37,403 bases of DNA, from positions 1 through 37,403 of the forward strand of contig LSSL01001330.1 in the NCBI GenBank assembly GCA_001953115.1. The letters are read 5' to 3'. The translations under genes were made by a program, and so were the position numbers. The DNA comes from Smittium mucronatum. Its lineage: Eukaryota; Kickxellomycota; Harpellomycetes; Harpellales; Legeriomycetaceae. The notes under the pieces are model-generated. The model had not been told where the DNA came from. It did not search any database and worked only from the letters and a program-made list of their open reading frames with translations. This document shows, piece after piece, positions 24,320-35,700 of this stretch (position 1 is the first letter of the stretch; the number at the start of each line of letters is the position of its first letter).

Positions 24320-25290
24320 CTAATTCAAGGAATCAATTAAAGAATCGCGCATATCATTAACAATAGCAGATGGCTGAGCATCATGTAACCTGAAAATGCT
24401 TTCAATAACACTTAGCTCGGTGGAAGTAGTATCAAGACCGGCGAAAGCACACCAATCGTTGACAACAAGACCAGCACCGATTACATCACTACCTCTATTG
24501 ACGGTTCCAGCAACTAATGGGACCTGGAGCAAGCTGGATAATTCGTCCTGGTCCTGAACAGATGTGTTTGGGTGGACTATACCACCATGATTAGACAAAG
24601 CACAATAAGAACCAACAAGTACATTATCTGCAATAGTCTGTTTGAAAACTTCAACCTGCAACACGTCAGCTATTATTTCTTCAGTCTCTTTATCTAGATC
24701 TGGGTGGACTAGAGCTACATAGTCATTACAAGCAATAACGTTTCCTAATGCAGAGAAACGCTCCTCGACGCGCTGGATTGCAACCTCATCGGGAAGAGAA
24801 TTCCTCAGGTGTTGTAGCTCCTGATCGGTAGTATAGAAAGGAACCAATAAACCATTTCTATTTCCGGCAGTCAAACTACCCACTATTCTGGTCCCGTTAA
24901 TAGAAGTGTGGACAATTGGAATAACATCATCTAAAACCGACTCGAACACGCTACAAATGAAAAATGATGTTATAAAAACAGAAAATTTAAAAAAACGGGA
25001 AGATTCGATCGTGGATGAATTCTCTTTAAGATGCAGTTATAAAATAATCTCATATAAAGATGCAAAAATTCTAAAATTTTCCATAAAATAGTACCTGTAG
25101 AAATTGGTTGAGCCCCCGGTTGCCACCAAACAGTAAGAATTTGTTAACTTTGAAAAAACACCAATCTCATTATTGTTTTCGAATTGAGCACCTAAATATA
25201 TTTTCATCAAAAAAACACTTTAATTCGGCTTCACCTCTTGCAAGAAAAAAATACAGACTAAATTAGAGAAATAGACTTACGTGTAGCCAT
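24320..25290 (-). CDS. TIF6: Translation initiation factor 6 / 60S ribosome anti-association factor
   Basis: Three exons on the minus strand, 25290-25281, 25191-25095 and 24950-24320, encode 245 residues, the usual eIF6 length. The introns are 89 bp (GTAAGT...TTTAG) and 144 bp (GTACTA...TTGTAG). eIF6 binds pre-60S and 60S subunits, is needed for their maturation, and blocks early joining to 40S. The protein begins [20 protein letters not shown] and has family signatures throughout: [70 protein letters not shown] and [18 protein letters not shown]. Ser174-Ser175, the casein kinase 1 site of animal eIF6, are present. The place of animal Ser235 is Asp235. The first coding exon has only 10 nt. 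The gene is convergent with its neighbour at 23540. The identification is secure. Confidence 0.97.
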
Positions 25291-26390
25291 TTTTAATTCT
25301 TTTCGAGGAGAAAGCTCTTATAAAATATGAAATAGATATAAATTTTTAAACAGAAATCGATAGATGTAAGTGAGAGGTCGAAACGATGAAAGAGGGGAAA
25401 GATGTCAGAACAAAAAGGTATAATTTATGCTCTTTAGACTAATTACAAAACCTAACCCCAGTAAATGAATAAAAATGTATTATCGCTCAGCTCGTAACTT
25501 GCTATATTTATAGGGTCTTTTTTTTTGACTGTTCTACAATCAAAGTATGCTTTTTTCGATCTTCATTGGGATTATGGATTTCCCCTTAAAAAAATAATTT
25601 TTTGAAAATTTTTTCTGGGCAAAGAAATTACAATAACACTGCAGCTTTAATTAGTCAGCTTTTGTTATTACAAACTCAATATCATCACGATAGGCCCATT
25701 TTCCATTCTTCGTCACACCCACCTATTATTCACTAATAAAATTATCCAAATGCCACATTTACTTGATTATTGGCCTGGCAAACTGCGCATTTATCCTGCA
25801 AACAATTCGTTGATTACTATTGGATATATCATTTCACAAAGCTGTCGTTTATAAGCGGGTTTGCCAAATTAAACTCGATATTGAGCCTAATAAAATAATT
25901 GGTTTTATTTATCGAAATATATTACAAAACTTAATTGGCTATAAATGAATCAATCAGCAAAGCAATTGGATAATTCTTAGTGTAAATTATCCTATTCTAT
26001 AAAGCTGAAAAAGAATATTAATAAAAAGCATTATTATAGCTTATCACCCTCCACCAGTTTGATTCTAGAAAATAGAAATAGTGATTAATTTTGTCTAATA
26101 AATTCATAATTTTAAAACGTTTTGGAGCTACATTCTTTCAAGTTTAATATAAGATAAGCGGCATTAACGAAAAAAGCAGTGAATCCAATTTGGATAAGTT
26201 AGGAAGCGAATAATAAATAAGAAAATTTGAATTAAAAATAATTAAATTCAATTGATGTTTTGAAAAGGTGAAAATTAATTCATAATACACATATAATATC
26301 TCTCTTTCTCTTGAAGGGAAAAAAAAAAGTCAACTGGCAGCTAAAAATCTTGCAGGTATTTAAAATAACTTATAAATACGGAAGCGATAA
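25291..26390. other. Intergenic region upstream of eIF6
   Basis: About 1.1 kb containing the eIF6 promoter near 25290-25500 and, further out, moderately AT-rich DNA. A slightly GC-richer stretch at about 25680-25900 has a short inverted pair (GGCAAAC near 25788, GTTTGCC near 25860), but no reading frame or RNA gene that I recognise. The LINE remnant begins somewhere near the right end. Confidence 0.5.
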
Positions 26391-26702
26391 ATGGATGCCA
26401 CAAACTTTAGTGTCCATAAAGGACAAAGCTCAAACTGGGCTAATGTGCTCAGTATCAGGACTAAACCTCCTAATATCATTATAAACAATGGAAATAAGCT
26501 CATCCCAGTGTCGCTATTCAAAATTACGACGAGGAATGATCCCAAAAAGGAAAATATCGTGTTTGGAAACTCAATTAATTCTGGGCTTTCATTAAGAGAG
26601 TCAAATAACAGGACTGATAAATTTGTTAAAAATCTATTATGCCAATTTGGTAAAATCCAAGTGCGCTTTGAAATCGTAGCCGCCGAAAACTTTTATTTTT
26701 AA
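26391..26702 (+). pseudogene. Open frame of 103 codons, possible LINE ORF1 remnant
   Basis: The longest open frame in this half of the window, from ATG at 26391 to TAA. It encodes a basic, Asn/Ser-rich peptide (KPPNIIINNGNKLIPVSLF, SLRESNNRTDKF) with no domain I recognise. Its position 5' of the endonuclease remnant, and a Lys-rich stretch further on (about 27095-27160), fit a truncated LINE ORF1, which usually encodes an RNA-binding protein. It could instead be a short unrelated host gene. The reading frame does not continue past 26702, and the DNA up to 28070 shows only short coding-like pieces. Confidence 0.45.
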
Positions 26703-28076
26703 AATTTATAAAAAAAAATAATCTATCAAATGCAAAAAAAATCTGAGTATATAAAGGGTAAAATTAGAACTTTTGGAAACTAATGATTACTCCGAAAATA
26801 CAAATACATTACATACCATCATATAACGGACTTGGTTTTTGGAAGGTATTCCTGAAAGCATACTAAAAGCTATCAAAAATGGGTGAATTATTTGATATGC
26901 CTGGTTTGAATGTAAAAAACCATCAATTTATTCCCTTTAAGAAGCATTAATACTGGATTTAAAACCAAAAAAGATATTTTAATGCCAAACCTATCGAATT
27001 AATGGAAATTAAAGTGTTATCGCTTTGAAAAGGAGCTCGGCCAGTTTGCACATATTGAAAAAAATTCGAACATTGGTAATACCAATGAGAAGACCTCAAA
27101 AAAAAAATCAAAAAAAAATAAAAGAAATCGCGAAAAAATTTCAAAGGTAACAAAGATTGAAAATAAAAACTCCATACTTGCCTCTAATGATAAACTGGAC
27201 GGCGCTGAAAATTACTCGTCCCTATCTAATTCTTTGGCTCATTCACAACATATGATTCAGAAATCGTAAACACGAAACCTATCATCGATTGGAGCAAAGA
27301 CACTAATATAATATCAGTAAAAAATAAAAATAAAAAATTACCGACTATATAATTACCTAGTATAAAAAGATTTCGGATCCGGATTATACATAAACATCGA
27401 GAATGGATGTTGATACTAACTCCAGTCTATGAACTCTATCCAAATTTAAAAATAACAATAGTTATATTGGACGTACTTTCAATAAGATTAAAAAGAACAA
27501 AAAAATTCAAAAGGATATATTAATGAACTCATTTCAACGGAAAATCATAACTAACATAGGCAAAGCTCTAAAAAATTAGAAATTAATCGTAAAAGAGGCT
27601 ACGTTTTCAATAAAGTCAATAATGAAGGAAAACCTTATAGAAGAAAATCAAACGTCAAAAGAGAGAATTTACAATGAAATTGAAATGGATCGTATTTAAC
27701 TTTGAAGGCTTTTTAATGAAGAAGAAAAGAAAAGAAACTCCCCTAGAATTATAAATAAATGGAATAACCTGATAAAATTAAAATTAAAACTTTCAACTTT
27801 AAAGAATTATCCTAATATAAAAATAAAATAAAAAGATTTTTACATATTTTAAAAGCTTCATCAAATAGTTCATCTTCCGCGTACAAGAAGTGAACATCAA
27901 AACCCCCTACATTTCTTTTTGGTCTAATTATCGAAAAGAAAAAGTATAATGTTCAAAATATAAAGCAAAAATTATAAATGGCAAAGAATATAGATTAAAA
28001 ACATATTTGCCTTATTTGAGGGTAGAATTAATATCGCTCTGATTGAGAAATAATATATCTACTAAATAAACAAAAA

Positions 28077-28381
28077 TATCAAAGACTATTACCAGAGTTT
28101 ATTAAGAATAACCTAATAACAAATAAATTAAATGAATATGAACTAATAATAATGGGTGGTGCATATATGGTCGAAAATAAACAGCGGGACATTTATTCTA
28201 AAAAAATAACAATTAGAAGAGAATGGGAAAATATGGAGAAATTCACAACTCCTCTAGCACTTTAAAATTTGACTAGCGAATTAAGTAGAAATGAAATAAT
28301 ATACACTTGGAAATAATTAAATGACAGGTACAAATCAAGAATTAACCATATTTTCGTGTCCAAAAATACCTTAATCAAATG
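28077..28381 (+). pseudogene. LINE apurinic/apyrimidinic endonuclease domain, broken
   Basis: A frame open for about 62 codons (28077-28265) reads RLLPEFIKNNL and then ELIIMGGAYMVENKQRD. This corresponds to the 'LIIGGDFN...D' block of LINE endonucleases, with Asp and Asn of GGDFN replaced by Ala and Met. After a frameshift, 28283-28381 reads IYTWK, a stop, then NDRYKSRINHIFVSKN, matching the C-terminal 'FTW...SRIDYIFVS' block, in which the Asp before Tyr is Asn here. Loss of key acidic residues and the internal stop show it is inactive. Confidence 0.85.
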
Positions 28382-29040
28382 AAAAATAAAGGAAATAGAC
28401 TCAACTGAATTCCCCAAACTTAAATGCATTATATTTAAAATAATTTATTTTTTAATAGGGAAATAAAAAAAACCACGAAATTTTAGAAAGTTAACATAAA
28501 GTTAATGGATAAAATTAAAACAATCATTGAAATAAAAAAAATTTTAAGCACAAAAGCTAATTCAATTGGCGATTTGCAGTCAATAAAATGAAAGTAAAAA
28601 AAAATTATGCAAAATATGTAAAAACGTACTTGAAAAATAAAGAAATTGATTCGTTGGAAAAAACGAATGACTATAAATAATATATTGAGTTGTGTAAAAG
28701 TTGGAAAAAAATTCAAAAAAATTATATAATTTAGAATTAATCACGATGGACGAAAAATTATCAAAATCAATAAAGATCTAACTGATTTTGTGATAAGAAC
28801 TCGATACAACTTGTCGGAGTAAAACGAAAGGCTACAAAATCACTTTTTATATAGCTTTAAAAAAAATGGAGAGATTGAATATTTAATAGAAGAAAACCGC
28901 GATGCGAAATCTGATAAGGTAAAAATTAATGACATATTCCATATATTTTATTCCAACTTAATTTAAAATGGAGAGAAAATTTCGAAAAGACAACCAATAA
29001 TATTACAACATTTAAAAATATATTTACATCGGTTTAATTA

Positions 29041-29935
29041 TCTGGACTTGAAAAGGATATAGATTACTACGAGATAATAAGTTCGATAAATGATTCACCT
29101 AATAATAAATCACCAAGTTATGAGGTATGATATTTGGACTCTATAAAAAGCCTATTGGAATGATTTTAAACATTTAGAAAATATTTGTGTTTTTGCTTTG
29201 GAAATGAAAAAGTGAAATTAATTTAGTGGTGTTTCGTTAATCAAACTTATACTAAAAAAAGGAGACCTGAAAGACCTGAAAAATTATAAGCCAATAGCTC
29301 TTTCAAATACAGACAAAAAGATAAACACCAAAATTCTCAATATAATAATCTAAATAGTTATTGGGGAACCGATAAATAATAAGAAAAAAAATTTTCATTA
29401 AAAGAAATAACATTTTCGAGAAGTATAAGTAATAGTTTCTTAATTTAAAATAGTAAAATAAATACAGATAATAAAAATTGATACTTAATAAATCTAGACC
29501 AATAAAAGGTTTATGATATAGCTAACTGTGATTATTTTTTTAAATTTTTATGTGAAATCTGGCTTGATCAAGTATTTATTAATAGGTTGAAGTGCTTTTA
29601 CTCAAGCTAAAAAAATCAAATTAAAATAAATGGAGAATTAAATAATCCAATATAAATTTAAAAGGGGCTCGGATATGATGATAAATTAACACTTTTGTTA
29701 TATAATTTACTAATAAAACCTTTAATACTACATATAAACAAGGAAATATAAAGGCTCTCAATAGCCAATGTAAATTTTAAATTATGGCTATGTGGATTAT
29801 TTACTATTAGAAATAAACTTTTAAAATGGTGAATTAAAAATAAATGGAACCCTGAAACTGCATTATCTTGCTTCAGAAGTCAAAATAAACGAGGAGAAAA
29901 CGCTTTACATGAAAATTAGGAGATCTAAAGAAAAT
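29041..29935 (+). pseudogene. LINE reverse transcriptase domain, broken
   Basis: Blocks appear in the usual LINE order but in shifting frames. At about 29046-29127, IISSINDSPNNKSPSYEV corresponds to the 'NKSPGPDG' block. At 29237-29341 a 35-codon stretch includes LKKGDLKDLKNYKPIALSN, the classic 'PKKGD...NYRPISLLN' block. At 29686-29748 there is LTLLLYNLLIKPLILHINKE, the 'LSPLLFNLVIEPL' block. Near 29781-29805 the DNA that should encode the YADD catalytic box reads LWLCGLFTI because of substitutions and indels. At about 29879-29910, EVKINEEKTLYMKI matches the following 'G.KIN..KT' block. Enzyme activity is excluded. Confidence 0.9.
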
Positions 29936-30249
29936 TTTCTAATAATTAAATACATTTCAGGGATAGAAACTTCAAGTATTTTAGTGTTTTTTTTATATAA
30001 AATTGAGCAGCAATAATGGAAACTCAGGAAATATTACTTTTCAATATTGATAAAAAAATAAAAATTTGGGTAATATGAAAATGATTTTCAAAGGAAAATT
30101 TTTATTGGTCAACACTTTTTTCTCTCAAAATTATGGTTTGTCGCTCATATCGTTTTCTTCGAAAAATAATTTGTAGAATTGGTTAAAAAAGTTATAATTT
30201 AATTTGGAGCAATTAAAAAGTGGGAATAAAATTAGACGCAGTTGAATGG

Positions 30250-31420
30250 CCAAAAAAATGGAGATCTTGGTCTGTTAAATGTTGTTGAAAACCCAAAAAA
30301 CCTTTTTATGAAATGTTAAAGTGATCTTATTGGAAACAATAAACGCATTTGGCACAAATAAGATTTAAAAAACTATCAGGGATTATAAAATAATTATAAG
30401 ATAATGAAAATTCAACGTAAATATTGAAAAAAAAAATTAACAAAAAAATTAACAAAAAAATTTAATAAAGAAATTTAATAAACTTCTTTTAATTTGGATA
30501 AATGAAATAAAATTGGCAAATAAAATATATGAAATAGTCGATAATTGAATAACTAATTTGCCATATGAAAAAATCTAAATACTCAGTATTATTACATCAA
30601 AAAAAGATGAATGTAGGCTTCACAATAACAATATATAATGTGATTTATGTTTATAGCTGACTATTATTTGATCTTGGTTGGTAGAAAATATTATATATAT
30701 AGATTGATTTAAGAAAAAAACAATACTATTTAATATAATTGCAATTCAAAAACGTGAATGGCTCGATAAATAATTCTTCAATTTCTCTAAAATAAAAGGT
30801 AATAACTTCAAAATCAAAAATTAAACTATATGAAAGCGTAATAATCGAATTTTTAGAATAAATTTCGACTCTAAAAAAAAAGAAAAAGCCAATAGTTTGG
30901 CCCAAGTGCAAATATGTTGGCAAAAAAACCTAATATTTATACAATATTACGATGTATGGATGTTCAAAAAATTTACTTTTAACCTAAGATAAAAAGCTAT
31001 TTATTTTATTTTTTTATAAGGCTTATATAACTGTTGAAAAAATTAGGACTTGTTACAAGGGTCTTTTAGAAAAATTACAGGAATTAAAAATCTGCAAATC
31101 AAGAAAGGAAATTTTTTTACATATTTATTTAGGGTGTGGAATAATTAATGGATTCTGGAAGTTAATATCCAAATTTATCAATAAAAATTCTACAGTAGAT
31201 AGCGGGTTATCGAGAAGATAACGCTAGACATAATAATTGAATTTTTAGAGCCATTAAAAGAAAATTTCCCTAATATAGATATTTTATATGGCATATCAAT
31301 ATGGAAAATTTATAGAGAGAAAAAATGAAGTTGCATTAGCAAATAAAATAATATATACTGAAGGGTTTTTCATTAGGTGGAAAGATGATCTAAAAGAAAA
31401 AATCATAAGAGAAGCTTAAA
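30250..31420 (+). pseudogene. LINE C-terminal region, broken
   Basis: Remnants downstream of the reverse transcriptase: NGDLGLLNVVENPKNLFMKC at about 30258-30317, matching the 'GGLGL.N....' block of L1/Tad elements; a CDLC pair near 30640; and HIYLGCGIINGFWKLISKF at about 31120-31176, matching the 'H.F..C.....FW' tail. A last coding-like piece (IIYTEGFFIRWKDDLKEKII) runs to about 31415. An AAAAAAATTAAC tandem of about three units lies at 30428-30465. Many stops separate the pieces. Confidence 0.75.
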
Positions 31421-32460
31421 ATACTAAGAAAAAGGACACCTGTAAAAAAAAATAATTATATCCTCTGTTTTTCTATAGAGTAGGTAGAAAAGCTACTTTT
31501 AATACAATTAAAAGCCTCTTCCGCCATTTTTTCTCTATCCGTTAGATTTTTATACTACTTTACAACAGCTTAAACTGATATTGTACTTTATTTTATATAT
31601 ATCATATTTGAATTGATCTTATATATATATATATCACATAATATTAGAAAAATGGATAATCAATCGTTTAAATCATGAATTTATTGAAATCAATAGCCTC
31701 TTTTTATGAATATTTTGGTATAAATAAATATTTATGATAATTTGTTAAATAATATAAATATTTTTGATAATTTAATTAGAGAAGTTTAAATATCTTTAAA
31801 TTAATCGAGAAGAATACTGTTTTAAACCCGAACTATACTTGCAAAAAGGGTATAATAACATTTAATTTTCAAAAAAAGTTTTGAAAAATTCGTATATTTT
31901 CGCTTTAAATTATCTTTAAATCCCATAATTGAAATTAATATCATCTTTTATTTAAAAATATATAAATTAGGGTTTTAATATCAATATAAATATTCCCCAT
32001 GCACTCTGGGCGAAACCAAAACATTTTTTTTTTCAGAAATGCTAAAAAATATAATTAGAAACAGTATTATTTTTAAAAAAAATGTTTACAGGTATCCAAA
32101 CTTTTAAAATTGTATCTTTTAATATTTTCTAAAAAATAAAGTTTAAATAAATAAGATGAATAACGTAAATTATTACCATGAATATAAGGTCATCCACTAT
32201 CGATCGATATTAAATCCACATGACATTTTATAAAGACCTCATCCTAACTTAATATATCACAATTTAATGATGACTTTTTTAAAATTAGAGGCTCTGAAAA
32301 GATTTTCTTTACGGGAAAATTATTTTTAAGATAATAAAAAATTCTAAAAACTGATTTTAAAAAGTTAAAAAAAGTGAAAATTTTCTCCCATTTCAACTCA
32401 GTTGATCTAGCATCCCTATACCTCGAGAGAATTGTTTCAAAGGGGCAAAAAATTCAATAT

Positions 32461-32503
32461 TCATTCGGGAGTCGAACCCGGGCCAATTTCTCGTTTCGAA
32501 TGA
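32461..32503 (-). other. tRNA-like T-arm / B-box remnant
   Basis: On the minus strand 32478-32468 reads GGTTCGACTCC, a perfect match to the Pol III B box and tRNA T-loop consensus (GGTTCGANTCC). It is flanked by four paired bases (CGGG with CCCG). TCATTCG (32461-32467) and CGAATGA (32497-32503) are a perfect 7-bp inverted repeat around it. No D arm, anticodon arm or matching acceptor strand is found upstream, so this is not a complete tRNA. It may be a degraded tRNA gene or a tRNA-derived SINE. Confidence 0.4.
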
Positions 32504-32584
32504 CTGTAATAATTATATATGTATTTTTTTAGAACTGATTTATTTTTATTAGATATTCCAGTTTTCACGTGATTTGTAGCATGA

Positions 32585-32760
32585 TATAAATAAAAAGCTA
32601 TGTGGTACAAAAAAGGTCAACTGGCACAACTTGAAAGATTTCAGAGCGTTAATTCCTGGTTCCCGGGATGAACAGATCTTAGATCACATGAATGGAGAGC
32701 GGGTGATTGGGCAGACCGTAATGTGGTCAGCCTATCCAAGATCTTCCAATCCGAACTATT
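32585..32760. other. GC-rich island with nested hairpin, unrecognised
   Basis: About 175 bp, much GC-richer than its surroundings. AGATCTT (32674-32680) pairs perfectly with AAGATCT (32738-32744). Inside lies a second stem of GGC-A-GACC (32710-32717) with GGTC-A-GCC (32725-32732), loop GTAATGT. TCCCGGGA at 32661-32668 is a palindrome. I tested it by eye against 5S rRNA, U1, U2, U4, U5, U6 and SRP RNA features and saw no convincing match. It could be part of an inserted element or an unrecognised structured RNA. Confidence 0.45.
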
Positions 32761-35700
32761 TTTATGCACTCTTATAGATCATTCAAATAATAAAAAATAG
32801 TATAAACAGATAAGAAAATTTCGGTATACGAACTTTCAGGATTAAAAAGCAGATTTAATAAGTTAGAATCTGATAGAAGAATAATATAATCAGCGAGGGA
32901 TATAAAAACAGGGCCATCCTGCGGGATTAAACTTCAAAAACAAGTTTCCCTTAATAAAATATTATTATTTATTTTTAAAAACTGATATTACCTATATGTC
33001 TTACAAATGAATATGTAAATAAAAAATAAAATTTATATCAACTTAAACATTTCCAATTCAGTACTATTAATACTGGAACAAAAAGTACGAAGGAAAAGCT
33101 TATATTGTTTGTAACTAACTTAACTGAAGCTAGGAAGGCAACTGTTCTATTTCTATACTACTAACGCACTTATTTGATAAACTATGATTTTTTTTAATGT
33201 ATGTATATATGAGAGATATATACAAATTGGACTTACTAAAACATCATCAGATTAAATTTTGATACAAAATTTACAGATTATGTAAATATTTAAATAAATT
33301 ATTCCATTTTATTCTTAAAATAATATAATAGTTTCTACTTAAAAAACTCTTAAAAATTAAATTATTCGAAGAAAGCTGTGGAATTTAATCTAATTTTATC
33401 ATTGAGTATGAAAATTGATAACTTTTATGATGTGGATATAGTAAGTATTTTCTTCATCTAGAACAAAAGCCATTAAATAAGAATTTATTATAATATATTC
33501 ATCTAATGGCAATATAGAAATTTTGATATATTATTTTTGGATTAAACACGGGAATTTATATCTTAAAATATGTTGTATAAAGAATTGACAGTTTTAAATT
33601 AATACATGAAGTTTTTTCATTCATAATAAATAAAATTGTATATAATCCGTACTAAACCCAAATAAACTTCTTGTTTTATTCTTTAGGGGTACGATTAAAA
33701 GTTGTTATTAAAAAAAACGATTAAATATAAAGTAAAAAGCTTTCGTTTTTGAAAATAATTATTGAGTTAAAAGAAGAAAGCTAATATAAAAAAAATGAAG
33801 GGATAAAGCTTTTGATTTCTTCAATCTTTTTGTTTAATTTAAGCTATTAATTTTTATTGAATAATTTGTCATCAATTTTCCCATTAAAAAAATCAAATAT
33901 TTATCATGAAGAAACTTAATACTATATATTTAAATAACATTTATAATTAACACTAAATATATGTTTTCATTTTCAGATTTCATAATTTTTAAATTTTAAA
34001 AGTAGGTCGAATCGCTCAATAATATGTAGGAATAAGTTTAAATCGGTTTATCTGTGTTTTTTCGGTCAAATAATCTTTTATAGGCCGGTTTAAGTTAAAA
34101 TAACCCGATGTATGTATTAGTTGTCATAAAATCGGTCAAATTACGAAATAATGGTTTATAAAAAAAAATTGGACGATAAATTAGCAAAAAAATAAACCGA
34201 ATGGTATTTTTTTAATTATATAAGTTAAAATATGGTGTGTTTTTTTATTCTCTTAGTAAAAAATGTAATGAGTATTTAGAGATAATACTTTAGTTGATTT
34301 TTCGACCTTACAAAATTTAAAACATGAAAATTGAATTTTTATGCTATTTTAATAAAAAATTTAGTGTCTACCCGATTCACAAAGTTGAAGTTGTGAATCT
34401 CCATTACATATTTTTCTGTATTTTTGTGTAAACATAATTTCATTTCAAGATGGAATAAGTTTTAAGGTTTGATACAAATATTAATTTTTTATATAATTGA
34501 CATGCTTCTGAAATGTATGATAATTTATTTTATATTCTCAGATAGCCCAAAAATAAATCATTTTTCATTAAAACATATAAAAATCTCTGATTTTAGTCTA
34601 AAAGCGAATATAATATTCAGAAAAACGCCTTAAAACTTCAAAAATTAAAATATTAGATATGTTATAAGCTATTTTCATATTCATTAAGAGCTTATAAAAA
34701 CTTTAAAAATCAATTTTATATTTTATATTTTCGATTTTCGATGTTTTTGAGTATAAATATTAAATCAAAGATTTTTTTGTTTTCAGATTCTGTATATAAT
34801 ACTGAGTGGGAAAATAATAAAAGGAAAATTTTGAAAAATATACAAAATATTTTACGAGTAACTCATATCTCTAGTGAAAATTTCAACCAAGAAATAATCA
34901 TCTACTTTCAAATAAGAATTTCAGTTTATAAATCAATAAAAATAATATATTTTAATCTTTATAAGATTAGATATTTAAATTAGTATCCAAATAAATCCGT
35001 ATTAAATATTAAAATAATCTCTTAAAATAAGCCGAATTTTATTTTTAGTAACTTTTTTGGTATGAAATATTTCCTTAAATTTTTAAGAAATGTACTATTA
35101 AAAGATTATAAAACTTTCTTATAACTAAATATATAATACGAATGAAATAATTTCTTGAGCTTTAAATTTTTTTACATGAATAAAAAAATTCTGCCAGCTT
35201 AATACAGAAAATCTTGAAAATATGAATCATTTTTAGCTGAAACCTTACAAAATTAAAAATAACCTATTCCAAGACTTTTCTTGCATTGAATTAATCAATT
35301 TTATCATTTTTCCATTGACATTTATTTTTCGATTACCAATTATGCTTTAAAAAATGAACTCTCTTAGATAAAAGAAAATTTGATATTTTTTTGCTTTATT
35401 TTGATTATATCATTGAGATTTACCCTTTAGAGCTCTGCATTATACCAATCCACTTATTATTTAAAAATTAATGGTATTTAAAAAATATCGAAATATTTAT
35501 TATTTTCCAATTGAAATATTTAACCTTCAGAGTCCTGTTAAATATATCCAAAAAATTATTTGCATGCAGAGAAAACCCTATAAAATTCATAGAAAATACC
35601 GTTTTTTCTTGAAAATATTAGCTTCTATATTATTTATAAAAAAATATAACCCATCTGAATTTCTCCACTTTTCTAGAAGAATCGTTTTCGATTTTTCGAA

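Larger units (their letters stand above)
26391..31452 (+). mobile_element. Decayed non-LTR retrotransposon (LINE, L1/Tad-like)
   Basis: About 5 kb with the order of a two-ORF LINE: a possible ORF1 remnant, an apurinic-type endonuclease, a reverse transcriptase, then a C-terminal Trp/His/Cys-bearing tail, all on the plus strand. The plus strand is A-rich throughout. Stops and frameshifts interrupt every domain, and the YADD catalytic box is destroyed, so the copy is dead. The 3' limit is set at a short run of A (31444-31452) just after the last coding remnant. The 5' limit is uncertain and placed at the ATG of the first open frame. No clear target-site duplication was found. Confidence 0.88.

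Noticed and set aside
24906..25091. Plus-strand frame over eIF6 intron 2
   Set aside because: Lies across an intron and exon edge of eIF6 on the opposite strand; chance.
26280..26310. Target-site duplication for the LINE (ATAATATCTCTCT against ATTATATCCTCTG after 31452)
   Set aside because: Too many mismatches in low-complexity AT-rich DNA to be meaningful.
28483..28716. Minus-strand 77-codon frame
   Set aside because: Lies antisense within the LINE remnant; Phe/Ile-rich because the plus strand is A-rich.
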